DNA of 61,606 nt. It comes from an uncultured delta proteobacterium (GTDB lineage Bacteria > Desulfobacterota > Syntrophia > Syntrophales > UBA8958). The notes under the pieces are model-generated. The model did no database searches. It saw nothing but the letters and a program-made list of their open reading frames with translations, and was not told the origin of the DNA. This document shows positions 1 through 8,879 of this stretch, in pieces. The DNA is taken from the NCBI GenBank assembly GCA_903885795.1, contig CAISJV010000011.1:1-61606 (forward strand). Direction: 5' to 3'. Within the stretch, counting starts at the first letter, position 1; each line of letters opens with the position of its first letter. A program made the position numbers and the translations under genes.

Positions 1-87
1 AACTCCTCAGCAAGAACCGCTGACGAGGAAAGCGAACATCCGCCGCTCACCTCCTGCTCTCAAATGGCCCTCCATTCAAGAACAGCA

Positions 88-140
88 AAAGCGGACAACT
101 CATTTGCTACAAAACCGGACAAGTCTATTTACTCTTGACA
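88..140. other. possible insertion-sequence end remnant
   Basis: Two similar blocks, GCGGACAACTC (from 91) and CCGGACAAGTC (from about 115), lie about 24 bases apart just upstream of the cimA promoter. Repeated short motifs of this type are typical of the ends of IS21-like elements. No transposase reading frame is visible in the first 400 bases, so this would be at most a leftover end. The identification is a weak impression. Confidence 0.2.
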
Positions 141-169
141 CGGAGAAAATCGAATAAATGCATTATCTG

Positions 170-198
170 TTGACAAAAGAACATGAACCGATTATAGA
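170..198 (+). promoter_or_regulatory. sigma-70 type promoter of the cimA leader
   Basis: TTGACA at 170-175 is followed, after exactly 17 bases, by TATAGA at 193-198. This is a near-consensus housekeeping promoter. Transcription would start near 205, a few bases ahead of the ribosome site of the leader peptide at 222. Confidence 0.7.
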
Positions 199-221
199 TG
201 GCGTCACCTAAGGAAATTATC

Positions 222-299
222 ATGAACAGTAAGAGACTGAACGCGAACATCGGCATTATTGTCATCGGCATAATTAGGCCGGAAAATACCGGGGCCTGA
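222..299 (+). CDS. isoleucine-rich leader peptide of cimA (25 aa)
   Basis: A 25-residue reading frame with its own Shine-Dalgarno (TAAGGA at 209-214, 7 bases before the ATG). Residues 10-18 read I-G-I-I-V-I-G-I-I: six isoleucines and one valine in nine positions. The stop codon TGA is at 297-299. The run of isoleucine codons sits immediately before the first arm of an RNA hairpin, as in the ilv and other amino-acid leader peptides of enteric bacteria. Citramalate synthase, the next gene, feeds the 2-oxobutanoate route to isoleucine, so the regulatory amino acid matches the pathway. The frame is too short for most gene finders. The peptide presumably acts only by ribosome stalling; this role is inferred. 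Confidence 0.8.
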   Translation: MNSKRLNANIGIIVIGIIRPENTGA

Positions 300-379
300 T
301 CGTGGTTTAGTGTTTTAGATAAGAAAAACAAAACATTCACAAAATCCGTTATCAGGTTCTCTGGTAGCGGATTTTTTTT
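276..379 (+). promoter_or_regulatory. transcription attenuator (alternative hairpins and terminator)
   Basis: Three mutually exclusive pairings can be read. Arm 1 (AGGCCGG, 276-282) pairs with arm 2 (CCGGGGCCT, 289-297). Arm 2 extended (GGCCTGAT, 293-300) can pair with arm 3 (ATCAGGTT, 351-358). Arm 3 belongs to the terminator hairpin, where AAAATCCG (341-348) pairs with CGGATTTT (368-375), followed by a run of eight T at 372-379. A ribosome stalled on the isoleucine codons (249-275) would cover arm 1, free arm 2 to capture arm 3, and so prevent the terminator. The terminator ends just before the cimA ribosome site (AGGAGG, 381-386). The structure is visible in the sequence; the mechanism is inferred by analogy with classical attenuators. 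Confidence 0.75.
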
Positions 380-396
380 CAGGAGGAAATGATTTT

Positions 397-1989
397 ATGA
401 CGGAGCCTGAGATAATTATTTATGATACGACCTTGAGGGATGGCTCGCAAGGGGAGCAGATCAACTTTACGGCCGAGGAGAAACTGCGCATTGCACGGCG
501 CCTGGACGAAATGGGGTTTCTCTATATTGAGGGCGGTTGGCCCGGTTCCAACCCCAAGGACGTCCGCTTTTTCGAATTGGCCAAGGGTGTAACCTTTAAA
601 AATGCAAAGTTGACGGCCTTCGGCAGCACTCGCCGGTCGGACTTGCAAGTGGAGGAATGTCCCAATATCCAGGCGCTTATCCAAGCGGAAACCCCGGTCG
701 TGACAATTTTCGGGAAGACTTGGGATCTCCACGTCACCGACATCCTGGAGATCTCCAGGGAAGATAATCTGGCCATGATCAGGGAATCCGTCGCCTATCT
801 GAAAGGGAAGGGGAAGGAGGTCGTCTACGATGCCGAGCATTTCTATGACGGATACAGACAGAATCCGTCCTATGCACGGCAGACCATCGAGGCAGCCTTA
901 AGCGCCGGAGCCGATTGGATTGTTCTCTGTGACACCAACGGCGGTGCGCTGCCCCAGGACATTCAAAAGATGACGGAAGATATCGCCGTCTTTGTTCCGA
1001 AAGAGATGCTGGGGGTCCATGCCCACAATGACGGTGGCCTGGGGATTGCCAATTCCATCGCGGCAGTCCTGGCCGGGGCCAGGATGGTTCAGGGAACAGT
1101 AAACGGTTACGGGGAGCGCTGCGGAAACGCCGATCTGATTCCCCTTATCGCGAATCTCCAGTTGAAAATGGCGAGGCGCTGTCTTTCCGACGAAGCCATT
1201 CATCACCTGAGCAATCTGTCCAATTATGTCGGCGACGTCGCCAATATCTCACCTCTCAACTCCCGCCCCTTTGTCGGCCGTAGCGCCTTTGCCCACAAAG
1301 GCGGCGTCCATGTCAGCGCCATCCTCAAAAACCCCCTGGCCTATGAGCATATTGTCCCGGAGCTGGTCGGGAACAAACAGCGGGTCCTTGTTTCCGATCT
1401 GGCCGGGAAGAGCAATATCGAATACAAGGCCCGGGAGTTGGGGATTGATCTGGGGGAGGACAACAGCGCCAGCCGGCGGATCGTGGATGAGATCAAGCGG
1501 ATGGAAGACGAGGGGTATCAATTTGACGCTGCTGAAGGGTCGCTTTCGTTACTCATCAAGAAGGTTACCGGGGAGTTTGTTGAACCTTTCACCCTGGAGT
1601 GCTTTCAGGTAATCGCTTCCAAGACGGCCCAGCAACCGTCCCAAGCACAGGCAACCATCAAAATTTCCGTGGGCGGTGAGGAGGAACTCACGGCGGCGGA
1701 AGGTAACGGGCCCATCAACGCCCTGGACAATGCCCTGCGGAAGGCTCTGACCAAATTCTATCCCCAGATTGGAAAGATGCACCTGACCGACTTCAAGGTC
1801 CGGATCGTCGAAGGGAGCGAGGGAACGGCGGCGAAGGTCAAGGTGACTATCGAATCCCAGGATGAAGAGGATACCTGGAGCACGATCGGCGTCTCCGAGA
1901 ATGTTATCGAGGCGAGCTGGCTGGCCCTGGTGGACAGCATCCAGTATAAGCTGAGCAAGGACCGGGACAACAAGAACAACCCCGAATAG
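397..1989 (+). CDS. cimA: (R)-citramalate synthase
   Basis: Condenses pyruvate and acetyl-CoA to (R)-citramalate, the first step of the threonine-independent route to 2-oxobutanoate and isoleucine. The N-terminal HMGL/TIM-barrel domain opens with the metal-site motif DTTLRDGSQGE near residue 10 and contains the metal-binding HAHNDGG motif near residue 208. The C-terminal third has the LeuA-type dimerisation and allosteric domain. At 530 residues it has the length usual for the TIGR00977-type CimA family, which is distinct from 2-isopropylmalate synthase. The start is set by AGGAGG six to ten bases upstream. The gene is preceded by an isoleucine leader peptide and attenuator, so expression should rise when charged isoleucyl-tRNA is scarce. 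Confidence 0.9.
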   Translation: MTEPEIIIYDTTLRDGSQGEQINFTAEEKLRIARRLDEMGFLYIEGGWPGSNPKDVRFFELAKGVTFKNAKLTAFGSTRRSDLQVEECPNIQALIQAETPVVTIFGKTWDLHVTDILEISREDNLAMIRESVAYLKGKGKEVVYDAEHFYDGYRQNPSYARQTIEAALSAGADWIVLCDTNGGALPQDIQKMTEDIAVFVPKEMLGVHAHNDGGLGIANSIAAVLAGARMVQGTVNGYGERCGNADLIPLIANLQLKMARRCLSDEAIHHLSNLSNYVGDVANISPLNSRPFVGRSAFAHKGGVHVSAILKNPLAYEHIVPELVGNKQRVLVSDLAGKSNIEYKARELGIDLGEDNSASRRIVDEIKRMEDEGYQFDAAEGSLSLLIKKVTGEFVEPFTLECFQVIASKTAQQPSQAQATIKISVGGEEELTAAEGNGPINALDNALRKALTKFYPQIGKMHLTDFKVRIVEGSEGTAAKVKVTIESQDEEDTWSTIGVSENVIEASWLALVDSIQYKLSKDRDNKNNPE

Positions 1990-2097
1990 AACCAAACCGA
2001 CCCGGGCGGGCACATTGATGGTCGTATTCTATTGCTAATCCCCTCTATTTCTGATATAGGGTCCGGCGGTTAAGGATAAGGGATTACAAAAACGACT

Positions 2098-2706
2098 ATG
2101 CTGCTTGCCGTCAACAACCAGAACCCTCAGATGCGTTTGATCAAAAAAGCTGTGGACATTCTGCGGAGCGGGGGAATAATTATCTATCCGACCGACACGG
2201 TATATGGGCTGGGTTGTGACCTATTCAACAAAAAAGGCATTGAAAAGATCTACGATATAAAAAAGCGAAACAAGAAACAGCCTCTCAGCTTTGTCTGCGC
2301 CGACCTCAAAGATATAAGCAAATACGCCTTCGTAACGGATTACGCCTATCGGACTATGAGGCGCCTGCTGCCGGGGCCGTACACCTTTGTCCTGCAAGCC
2401 TCCCGTCTCGTTCCCAAGATTATCCTTCCCAAGCGGCAAACTACTGGAATCCGGGTTCCCGACCATCCTATCTGCCTGGCTTTGGTAAAGGAATTGGGAC
2501 AACCGATTATCAGTACCAGCGTCAAGTCGGAAGACGGGGAAACCATGAACAATCCGGACCTCATTAGGGAGCGATTCGGTTACTGTGTCGACCTGATTAT
2601 CGATGGGGGCATATGCCCGGGAGGGCAATCAACCGTTATCAGTCTCGAGGATGATACGGTGGAAATTATACGCATAGGAAGAGGCGATGTATCCGCCTTT
2701 ACATAG
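2098..2706 (+). CDS. Sua5/YciO/YrdC/YwlC family protein (threonylcarbamoyl-AMP synthase-like)
   Basis: A 202-residue protein with the YrdC-type fold. The early signature IIIYPTDTVYGLGCD (about residues 27-41) and the later PGPYTFVL, GIRVPDHP and IISTSVKSEDGE segments are characteristic. YrdC/Sua5 members make threonylcarbamoyl-AMP from threonine, bicarbonate and ATP for the t6A modification of tRNA; YciO members are close relatives with a less certain role. The length and lack of a Sua5 C-terminal domain fit YrdC or YciO. The ATG at 2098 lacks a well-placed ribosome site, so the start is uncertain; Met12 is an alternative. RNase G/E begins 11 bases downstream, which suggests co-transcription. 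Confidence 0.85.
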   Translation: MLLAVNNQNPQMRLIKKAVDILRSGGIIIYPTDTVYGLGCDLFNKKGIEKIYDIKKRNKKQPLSFVCADLKDISKYAFVTDYAYRTMRRLLPGPYTFVLQASRLVPKIILPKRQTTGIRVPDHPICLALVKELGQPIISTSVKSEDGETMNNPDLIRERFGYCVDLIIDGGICPGGQSTVISLEDDTVEIIRIGRGDVSAFT

Positions 2707-2717
2707 AACATATACAG

Positions 2718-4802
2718 GTGAAAAAAATGGGAAAACAAATGCTTATCAATGCCGTCCATCCGGAGCAGAAGCGGATGGCGATCGTCGATGACGGCAAACT
2801 GTTGGATTACAACATCCAGATGGCCGTCAAGGACCCCATAACGGGCAACCTTTACAAAGGCATCGTCATGAAGGTCGAAAGAGGACTTCAGGCAGCCTTC
2901 GTCAATTACGGCGGCAAGAAGGATGGCTTCCTGCCCCTCCGGGATGTCAGCCAGGACTATTTCACGGAGCGGCGCAACGGAGATAATGGGCAGGATGGCG
3001 GCCACGCACATGGACGGCAGCACCTGAAGGTTGGCCAGGAAGTTCTCGTTCAGGTCATGCGCGAGGTGAGCGAACGAAAAGGGGCGTTGCTTACCACCTA
3101 CATTTCCATGCCGGGACGCTATATCGTCCTGTTGCCGAACAAACAGGGTGGTGGCGGCATTTCCAGAAAGATCGAGGATGAGGAAGATCGTAAGCGCCTC
3201 AAGGAGATCATGGAGCAGATCAAGCTGGAAGAGGGGATGGGATTTATCATCCGGACAGCAGGAATGAACCGGACTAAACAGGAATTGGCGAGGGATTATC
3301 AGCATCTCACCCGACTATGGAAGGAGATCCAGAAAGACGCTAAGGCAACCACGGCCCCTGCCGTCATTTATCAGGAGAGCGATTTTGGCGTCTGTTCCCT
3401 CCGGGACTATTTTACTTCAGAAATCGAAGAGATCCTCGTTGATGACAACGAAACATTCCGGAAGTTGCGGACCTACTGCAAGACCGTTTCACCGCGGACA
3501 GTGAAGATCATCAAGCTCTATAAGGATATGGTTCCCATCTTTGACAAATACAGCCTCGAAGACCAGATTCGGGTCATCTATCAGGAGCGGGTGGATCTCA
3601 AATCCGGAGGATACATAATCATCAATCCCACCGAGGCCATGATCACCATCGATGTCAATTCCGGACGAGGGTCGAACAAAAGGAATGTGGAAGAAACCGC
3701 CTTCCGGACCAATCAAGAGGCTGCGGAAGAAATTGCGCGCCAGTTGCGTCTCCGGGATCTTGGCGGTCTAATCGTCATCGACTTTATTGATATGATGGAC
3801 CGTCAGCACCAGCTAGAGATTGAACGGGCTTTCAAGAAAGCCCTGAGCGTCGATCGTTCGCGGATTCAGATGTCCAAGATCTCGAAATTCGGTATGTTGG
3901 AACTCTCGAGACAGAAGAAGCAGTCCACGATCCAGGAGATCAGTTATACCGCCTGCCCCTTCTGCAAAGGCACCGGTTTCCGGCCGTCCCTGGAATACAC
4001 AGCCCTGAGCGCATTCAGGAAAATAGAATCCAAGGCTGTCAAGGGAAACTACGCGGGATTGAAGGTGGCAATGCCACACCCCATATCGGATTATCTTCTC
4101 AATCAGAAACGCCTCGAAATAAGTAAGCTTGAATCGATGTTCGATATGTTCATTCACATTTCCGGACATGCCGATATGCAGTGGGACGATGTCAGGATCG
4201 AATTCGAGGCCCGGGAGGCAGTTCCGGAAGGGGTTACCGAAAATGAAAAATCTATAGACAAATCAAATGAAGCCCATCCAGACGTTGCCGTCAAGGTGCG
4301 AGAGGGGGAGGCGGTCATAAAGAGTCCGGAAGCATCGGAAATCGCCGCAGAACCGGTTAAGAAGAAGTCTCGCCGGAGATCTCGTCACCGCAGGAAAAAG
4401 CCTGCGGAGGCGGTGGTGACTTCCAGCGAAACGATGGTTGGTGGCGCGCATACAAGTGAAACGACGATTGATGGATCGTATGTCGGCGAGACACCGGTCA
4501 GTGGCGCGCCTGTCAAGGAATTGTTTGCCGGTGAAGCAAATAAAGGTGAACCAAAGGCAATCAAACCACCGACTATTAAATCCCCGGTCAGAAAAGCGCT
4601 GGCAAGTGGAACCTCAACCAGTGAAATCCCGGTGCCCGAAGTAAAAGAAGGCGAAGCGCCTGTTGCTAAAGCTCCCCGTCGGAAAAGACGTCCCCCGAAC
4701 CGGACCGCCACGCAACGTAAAAAAGCATCGTCCCCATCGTCGTCGCCCGATGGTGATGTCGCGGCGTCCGCCCCCGGGGTGGAAAAGGCTTCGGAAGGGT
4801 AA
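2718..4802 (+). CDS. rng: ribonuclease G/E family endoribonuclease
   Basis: A 694-residue RNase E/G. An S1 RNA-binding domain covers about residues 35-125. The catalytic DNase I-like region contains the two metal-binding aspartates, in IDVNSGR (Asp312) and IVIDFIDM (Asp355). A zinc-link motif CPFCKGTG (Cys413, Cys416) allows dimer formation as in RNase E. The last about 190 residues are a low-complexity tail with a basic patch (KKKSRRRSRHRRKK) and degenerate Ser/Glu/Thr/Val/Gly repeats. The tail is longer than in E. coli RNase G but lacks the large RNase E scaffold, so it may bind RNA or partners. The start is a GTG at 2718; ATG at 2727 is an alternative. It likely forms an operon with the upstream Sua5-like gene. 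Confidence 0.9.
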   Translation: MKKMGKQMLINAVHPEQKRMAIVDDGKLLDYNIQMAVKDPITGNLYKGIVMKVERGLQAAFVNYGGKKDGFLPLRDVSQDYFTERRNGDNGQDGGHAHGRQHLKVGQEVLVQVMREVSERKGALLTTYISMPGRYIVLLPNKQGGGGISRKIEDEEDRKRLKEIMEQIKLEEGMGFIIRTAGMNRTKQELARDYQHLTRLWKEIQKDAKATTAPAVIYQESDFGVCSLRDYFTSEIEEILVDDNETFRKLRTYCKTVSPRTVKIIKLYKDMVPIFDKYSLEDQIRVIYQERVDLKSGGYIIINPTEAMITIDVNSGRGSNKRNVEETAFRTNQEAAEEIARQLRLRDLGGLIVIDFIDMMDRQHQLEIERAFKKALSVDRSRIQMSKISKFGMLELSRQKKQSTIQEISYTACPFCKGTGFRPSLEYTALSAFRKIESKAVKGNYAGLKVAMPHPISDYLLNQKRLEISKLESMFDMFIHISGHADMQWDDVRIEFEAREAVPEGVTENEKSIDKSNEAHPDVAVKVREGEAVIKSPEASEIAAEPVKKKSRRRSRHRRKKPAEAVVTSSETMVGGAHTSETTIDGSYVGETPVSGAPVKELFAGEANKGEPKAIKPPTIKSPVRKALASGTSTSEIPVPEVKEGEAPVAKAPRRKRRPPNRTATQRKKASSPSSSPDGDVAASAPGVEKASEG

Positions 4803-4805
4803 TTA

Positions 4806-5624
4806 CTATTTCTGGCTGCCCAGGGCCTTGGAACGCATGGTCGCCGCTTCTACGGCGGCCATGAGGGTCCCCCTGATCTTGCCATCCTCAAGAACCCGTA
4901 TCCCGGAAATCGTGGTTCCTCCCGGTGAGGTAACCATGTCTTTCAACTGCCCAGGATGCTTTTCTCCCCAAAGAAAGAGCCTGGCGGCGCCCTGGAGGGT
5001 TTGAGCCGCCAATGTCAGCGCCGTGTCACGACTGAGTCCCATGTGCACCCCCCCGTCGGAAAGGGCCTCGATCATAATGAAGGCGTAGGCGGGCCCGCTG
5101 CCGCTGAGACCCGTTACGGCGTCCATCTGATCTTCCTTGACGACAACCGTTTTCCCGACGGCATTAAAGATGTGTTGGGCCATAGCCATATCGTCCTTTG
5201 TTACCGCCTGTCCGGCAGACAGGGCGGTCATTCCCTCGCCGATAATAGCCGGGGTGTTGGGCATGGTGCGAATAATCCGCGTACCCTGCTTGAGGCGCTC
5301 GGCGATGAATTGAATGGTAATTCCTGCGGCAATGGAAATGATCAGTTTCGACTTGTCAACAACGCCGGATATGTCTGCAAGCACGTCTGCCATATTCTGG
5401 GGCTTAACTGCCAGAATGATGATCTGAGCTGACTTGGCAGCGAGCTTGTTACTCTCCGTTGCCTGAACGCCATAGGTTTTCTTCATTTCTTCCCGCTGCT
5501 TCTGGTCCGCATCAGCCACGATCAGATTTTCCACAGGAACGAGATGACGGGCAACAATACCCCCGATGAGCGCGCCGCCCATTTTTCCGCCACCGATAAC
5601 ACCAACCTTTTTTCCTTTCAACAT
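4806..5624 (-). CDS. proC: pyrroline-5-carboxylate reductase
   Basis: NADPH-dependent last step of proline synthesis, reducing 1-pyrroline-5-carboxylate to proline. The N-terminal Rossmann motif VGVIGGGKMGGA is followed by conserved segments IILAVKPQ, IRTMPNTPA and TGLSGSGPAYAF, and the C-terminal dimerisation domain ends with VTSPGGTTISG. The start is placed at the Met reading MLKGKKVG because AAGGGGGA lies just upstream of it; the reading frame also runs nine residues further upstream. That gives 272 residues, normal for ProC. It converges with the RNase gene with only three bases between the stops. Confidence 0.93.
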   Translation of the reverse strand: MLKGKKVGVIGGGKMGGALIGGIVARHLVPVENLIVADADQKQREEMKKTYGVQATESNKLAAKSAQIIILAVKPQNMADVLADISGVVDKSKLIISIAAGITIQFIAERLKQGTRIIRTMPNTPAIIGEGMTALSAGQAVTKDDMAMAQHIFNAVGKTVVVKEDQMDAVTGLSGSGPAYAFIMIEALSDGGVHMGLSRDTALTLAAQTLQGAARLFLWGEKHPGQLKDMVTSPGGTTISGIRVLEDGKIRGTLMAAVEAATMRSKALGSQK

Positions 5625-5787
5625 GAGAGATCCCCCTTCTTTCTTCAGCATTAGTGCATTTTTAATCTTTTTTTGGCCATAGTGTCAATAGGGTGATCAC
5701 AGATAAATCACTGGTTGCGTAAAGTAGGGAAAATGTGTTACGAAAAACCACGTAACAAGCGACAAAATAACGGATGAGGAGGGCAGG

Positions 5788-6561
5788 ATGATCGCCAAAC
5801 AGGATATCGACGGAGTCAAGATAGCCTGCTGGATGAACAGCAGTTCCTGGCAGGAAAACAACAGGACCCTTGTCTTCATTCACGGTTCCGGTGGAGACCA
5901 TACCAACTGGGTCTATCAGTATTCAGTTTTAAAGAATGATTTTAACGTTCTGGCGGTTGAACTGCCCGGACATGGACAGTCCGAAGGTAAAGGGGAACAG
6001 AGTGTCTCCCGTTATGTTGAATGGATGAGAAAGATTCTTGACGCCTTCGGGATCAAGAAGCCGGTCCTTATCGGTCATTCCCTGGGCGCTGCCATCAGCC
6101 TCACCTTCGCCATTCAGCACGGCGAGTTGCTTGCCGGGATTGTTCCCGTTGGCGGGGGTGTGACCATGTGGGTCAATCAGGCGATTCTCGATGGGTTGCT
6201 GAAAGATCCGGCCCCGATTATCGAGATGGCAGCTAAACTTTCCCTGGCCAAGCAGAACCGGGAAAAATTTTCATCCGCCCTCTCCGCAGGCTTTTCCAAG
6301 GCGAATCCCGTGGTTATGCAGGGTGATTTTTCGGCCTGCAGCCAGTTGAACCTGACCGACGATATTGCCAGGATCGGTATTCCCGTGCTTGTCATCTGTG
6401 GGGCTGAGGACAAGATGACACCGCCGGAAAATTCCCGCTATTTGACGGACCATATTCCGGGCGCCCAGATGGCGCTGCTTGAAAACGCAGGTCATTTTGT
6501 CATGATGGAGAATCCGGAGGCTTTTAATCAGGCACTCAAGGACTTCGCTCTCTCACTGTAA
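5788..6561 (+). CDS. alpha/beta hydrolase
   Basis: A 257-residue serine hydrolase of the alpha/beta fold. The oxyanion segment FIHGSGGDH (about residues 30-38), nucleophile elbow GHSLGAA (Ser about 94), acid in ICGAEDKMTPP and histidine in NAGHFVMMENP give a complete triad. The substrate cannot be read; related proteins include carboxylesterases, C-C hydrolases and BioH/MhpC-type enzymes. A strong ribosome site (GAGGAGGGCAGG) precedes the ATG. It starts a run of same-strand genes (yggT, DUF167, murJ, serS) and may be the first of that operon. Confidence 0.85.
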   Translation: MIAKQDIDGVKIACWMNSSSWQENNRTLVFIHGSGGDHTNWVYQYSVLKNDFNVLAVELPGHGQSEGKGEQSVSRYVEWMRKILDAFGIKKPVLIGHSLGAAISLTFAIQHGELLAGIVPVGGGVTMWVNQAILDGLLKDPAPIIEMAAKLSLAKQNREKFSSALSAGFSKANPVVMQGDFSACSQLNLTDDIARIGIPVLVICGAEDKMTPPENSRYLTDHIPGAQMALLENAGHFVMMENPEAFNQALKDFALSL

Positions 6562-6584
6562 GGTCATTATTTGAGGAAATCGCC

Positions 6585-6884
6585 ATGTTTGTAATGGGTA
6601 ATCTTATCTTCGCCCTTGCGAAGATTATCGATCTGGTCTTGACTCTCTATGTATGGGTAATCATCTTGCGGGCCATTATCTCCTGGGTCAATGCCGATCC
6701 CTACAATCCCATCGTCAACTTTCTGTACCGGGCAACGGAGCCGGTGCTGGCCCCCGTCCGGCGCTGGATGCCTTTCGGCAACATGGGCATCGATGTGTCT
6801 CCCCTCATCGTGATCCTGGTTATCTATTTTCTCCAGTTCTTTTTAGTGAAGACGATGATTCAGGCAGCCGTGTACTTCAACTGA
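6585..6884 (+). CDS. YggT family membrane protein
   Basis: A 99-residue inner-membrane protein with two hydrophobic segments (about residues 6-30 and 68-92) flanking the conserved stretch RAIISWVNADPYNPIVNFLY and the P-x-L-x-P-x-R pattern of the family. YggT proteins are widespread and have been linked to osmotic tolerance and cell-division or chromosome functions, but their biochemistry is unresolved. The DUF167 gene starts on the last base of its stop codon, a translationally coupled pair also seen in many other bacteria. Confidence 0.88.
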   Translation: MFVMGNLIFALAKIIDLVLTLYVWVIILRAIISWVNADPYNPIVNFLYRATEPVLAPVRRWMPFGNMGIDVSPLIVILVIYFLQFFLVKTMIQAAVYFN

Positions 6885-7168
6885 TGATCAAGGAAATCGC
6901 CGATGGTGTTCTGTTGAAGCTCAAGGTCCTGCCACGTTCCTCCCGCTGTGAGATCATCGGGACCCACGGCGACGCCCTGAAAATAAAAGTTACCGCCCCG
7001 CCAGTGGAAGGCCGGGCGAATGAAGAAATCGTCGAATTTCTCGCGGAAGCTCTCGGAATCAAAAAAGGTCAGTTGGCTATTGTTTCCGGTCATAAGTCCC
7101 AGCGAAAGACGGTTGCTATTACGGGGTGCAACCGTCAGGAGTTGGAAAGCCTGACAGGAAAAGAATAG
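6884..7168 (+). CDS. DUF167 (YggU) family protein
   Basis: A 94-residue protein whose ATG shares one base with the stop of the yggT gene. The reading frame is open further upstream but only as a shadow of yggT. It contains the family hallmarks KVLPRSSRCEIIG, LKIKVTAPPVEGRANEE and GHKSQRKTVAI. Members are small cytoplasmic alpha/beta proteins of unknown function, often next to yggT as here. The call of family is firm; no function is proposed. Confidence 0.88.
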   Translation: MIKEIADGVLLKLKVLPRSSRCEIIGTHGDALKIKVTAPPVEGRANEEIVEFLAEALGIKKGQLAIVSGHKSQRKTVAITGCNRQELESLTGKE

Positions 7169-7214
7169 TTACTCAGTGAATACGATCTTCTCCCATCCCA
7201 CCGAACAATAGATT

Positions 7215-8831
7215 ATGCCTCAACCACAAAAAAGCAGAGAAAATGAGAAGGTTGCCAAGGCGGCGGGTGTAGTCGGTCTGGCGACGATGTTGAGTCGAAT
7301 CTTCGGCTTTATCCGCGATATGGTCGTTGCCGGTATTTTTGGCGCCGGCCTGGTAACGGATGCCTTTTTCGTTGCTTTTCGGATTCCCAACCTCCTGCGC
7401 CGGCTTCTGGCGGAAGGATCCCTGACGGTGTCCTTTGTGCCCGTTTTTACCGAGTATCTAAAGCAGCGATCCCGGGAAGAGGCGCTTGATTTAGCCAATG
7501 TGGTCTTCACCGCCCTCTCTGTGATTCTGGTGATCGTGTCCGTCGCCGGGGTGATCTTTTCTCCTCTCATTGTGACCATAATGGCCCCGGGATTTCTCAA
7601 GACTCCAGATCAGTATGAACTTACGGTCCTGCTGACCCGCTTCATGTTTCCCTATATCTTCTTCATTTCCTTGGTGGCTCTGTGCATGGGGATACTCAAC
7701 TCGTTGCGCCATTTCGCCGCTCCAGCCCTGTCTCCAGTTGTCCTGAATATCTCCATGATCCTCTCAGCACTACTACTGCGGGATCTCTTTGGAGAGCCGA
7801 TCTACGCCCTGGCCGTGGGTGTCATGATTGGCGGGGTGCTCCAGCTGGCTATGCAGTGGCCATTTTTGATCAAAATGGGCGTCCGCCTCAAGCCGGATTT
7901 CCATTTCCGCCATCCCGGTCTCAAACGGATCGGTCTCCTCATGTTGCCCGCCTCCTTTGGGGCCGCCATATATCAGATTAACGTCCTGATCGGAACCATT
8001 CTCGCCTCCCTGTTGCCCAAGGGAAGCGTGTCATATCTCTACTACGCCGATCGGATCGTGGAGCTTCCCCTCGGCGTTTTTGCCATTGCCGTGGGAACAG
8101 CGGCCCTGCCCAGCTTTTCCGATCAAGTGGCGCGGGGTGAATTTGACGATTTCAAAAGGACCATCTCCTTTTCCCTGCGCCTTATCCTTTTCATTACCAT
8201 TCCGGCTACGGTTGCTCTTATCGCCCTGCGTATCCCCATTCTTTCCGTTCTGTTTCAACGGGGAGCGTTTGACGCCACCTCCACCATCCAGACCGCTGAT
8301 GCGCTCCTGTACTATACCTTGGGCCTGTGGGCCTTTTCGCTAATCAGGATCATCGTTTCCGCCCTTTATTCTCTCCAGGACACCAAGGCCCCCATGAAGG
8401 CGGCGATTGTCGCCTTGATCGTCAATGTTGCCTGTAGCATTGTTTTAATGTATCCCATGAAACATGGCGGTCTGGCCCTGGCCACTTCTATCGCCTCGGC
8501 CGTTAATTTAATCATGTTAGGGATTATCCTGAAGAGGAGGATCGGATCCTACCTGAATCGTGAGTTCTACCGGTCCCTAGGCAAAATAACCGCAGCTTCC
8601 CTGGTAATGTGGGGGGCCATCATACTGGTCGGAATCGTCTTTCCCTGGAAGATAGCCGGGTCTCTTGAGGAGCGCCTGTTTTTTCTCGTTGCCAGCATCG
8701 GCGTCGGTCTGGCTACTTTTTTTGTCATGTCCTGGCTCCTGAAATGTTCTGAAATGGTCATGGTTATCAGGACCGTCAAAGGCAAACTCGGCCGTAGAGA
8801 CAAAGGAGTTGACTTCAATCAACCAAAGTGA
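7215..8831 (+). CDS. murJ: lipid II flippase MurJ (MviN family)
   Basis: A 538-residue polytopic membrane protein of the MOP superfamily that flips lipid II across the inner membrane for peptidoglycan synthesis. The N-terminal signature MLSRIFGFIRDMVVAGIFGAG and the segments DAFFVAFRIPNLLRRLLAEGSL, AAPALSPVVLN and YYADRIVELPLGVFAIAVGTAALP are diagnostic. About fourteen hydrophobic helices can be counted. It sits between DUF167 and serS on the same strand with short gaps. Confidence 0.93.
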   Translation: MPQPQKSRENEKVAKAAGVVGLATMLSRIFGFIRDMVVAGIFGAGLVTDAFFVAFRIPNLLRRLLAEGSLTVSFVPVFTEYLKQRSREEALDLANVVFTALSVILVIVSVAGVIFSPLIVTIMAPGFLKTPDQYELTVLLTRFMFPYIFFISLVALCMGILNSLRHFAAPALSPVVLNISMILSALLLRDLFGEPIYALAVGVMIGGVLQLAMQWPFLIKMGVRLKPDFHFRHPGLKRIGLLMLPASFGAAIYQINVLIGTILASLLPKGSVSYLYYADRIVELPLGVFAIAVGTAALPSFSDQVARGEFDDFKRTISFSLRLILFITIPATVALIALRIPILSVLFQRGAFDATSTIQTADALLYYTLGLWAFSLIRIIVSALYSLQDTKAPMKAAIVALIVNVACSIVLMYPMKHGGLALATSIASAVNLIMLGIILKRRIGSYLNREFYRSLGKITAASLVMWGAIILVGIVFPWKIAGSLEERLFFLVASIGVGLATFFVMSWLLKCSEMVMVIRTVKGKLGRRDKGVDFNQPK

Positions 8832-8879
8832 TAGCTATTCCAAGCCGTTATAGGAAAAGACAAGAAGAGGAAGTGATCT

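Noticed and set aside
379-840. 153-codon minus-strand frame inside cimA
   Set aside because: It is a shadow of the well-supported cimA reading frame, with no ribosome site and no recognisable motif. The same applies to the long opposite-strand frames in serS, the autotransporter, the DUF1254 genes and the helicase.
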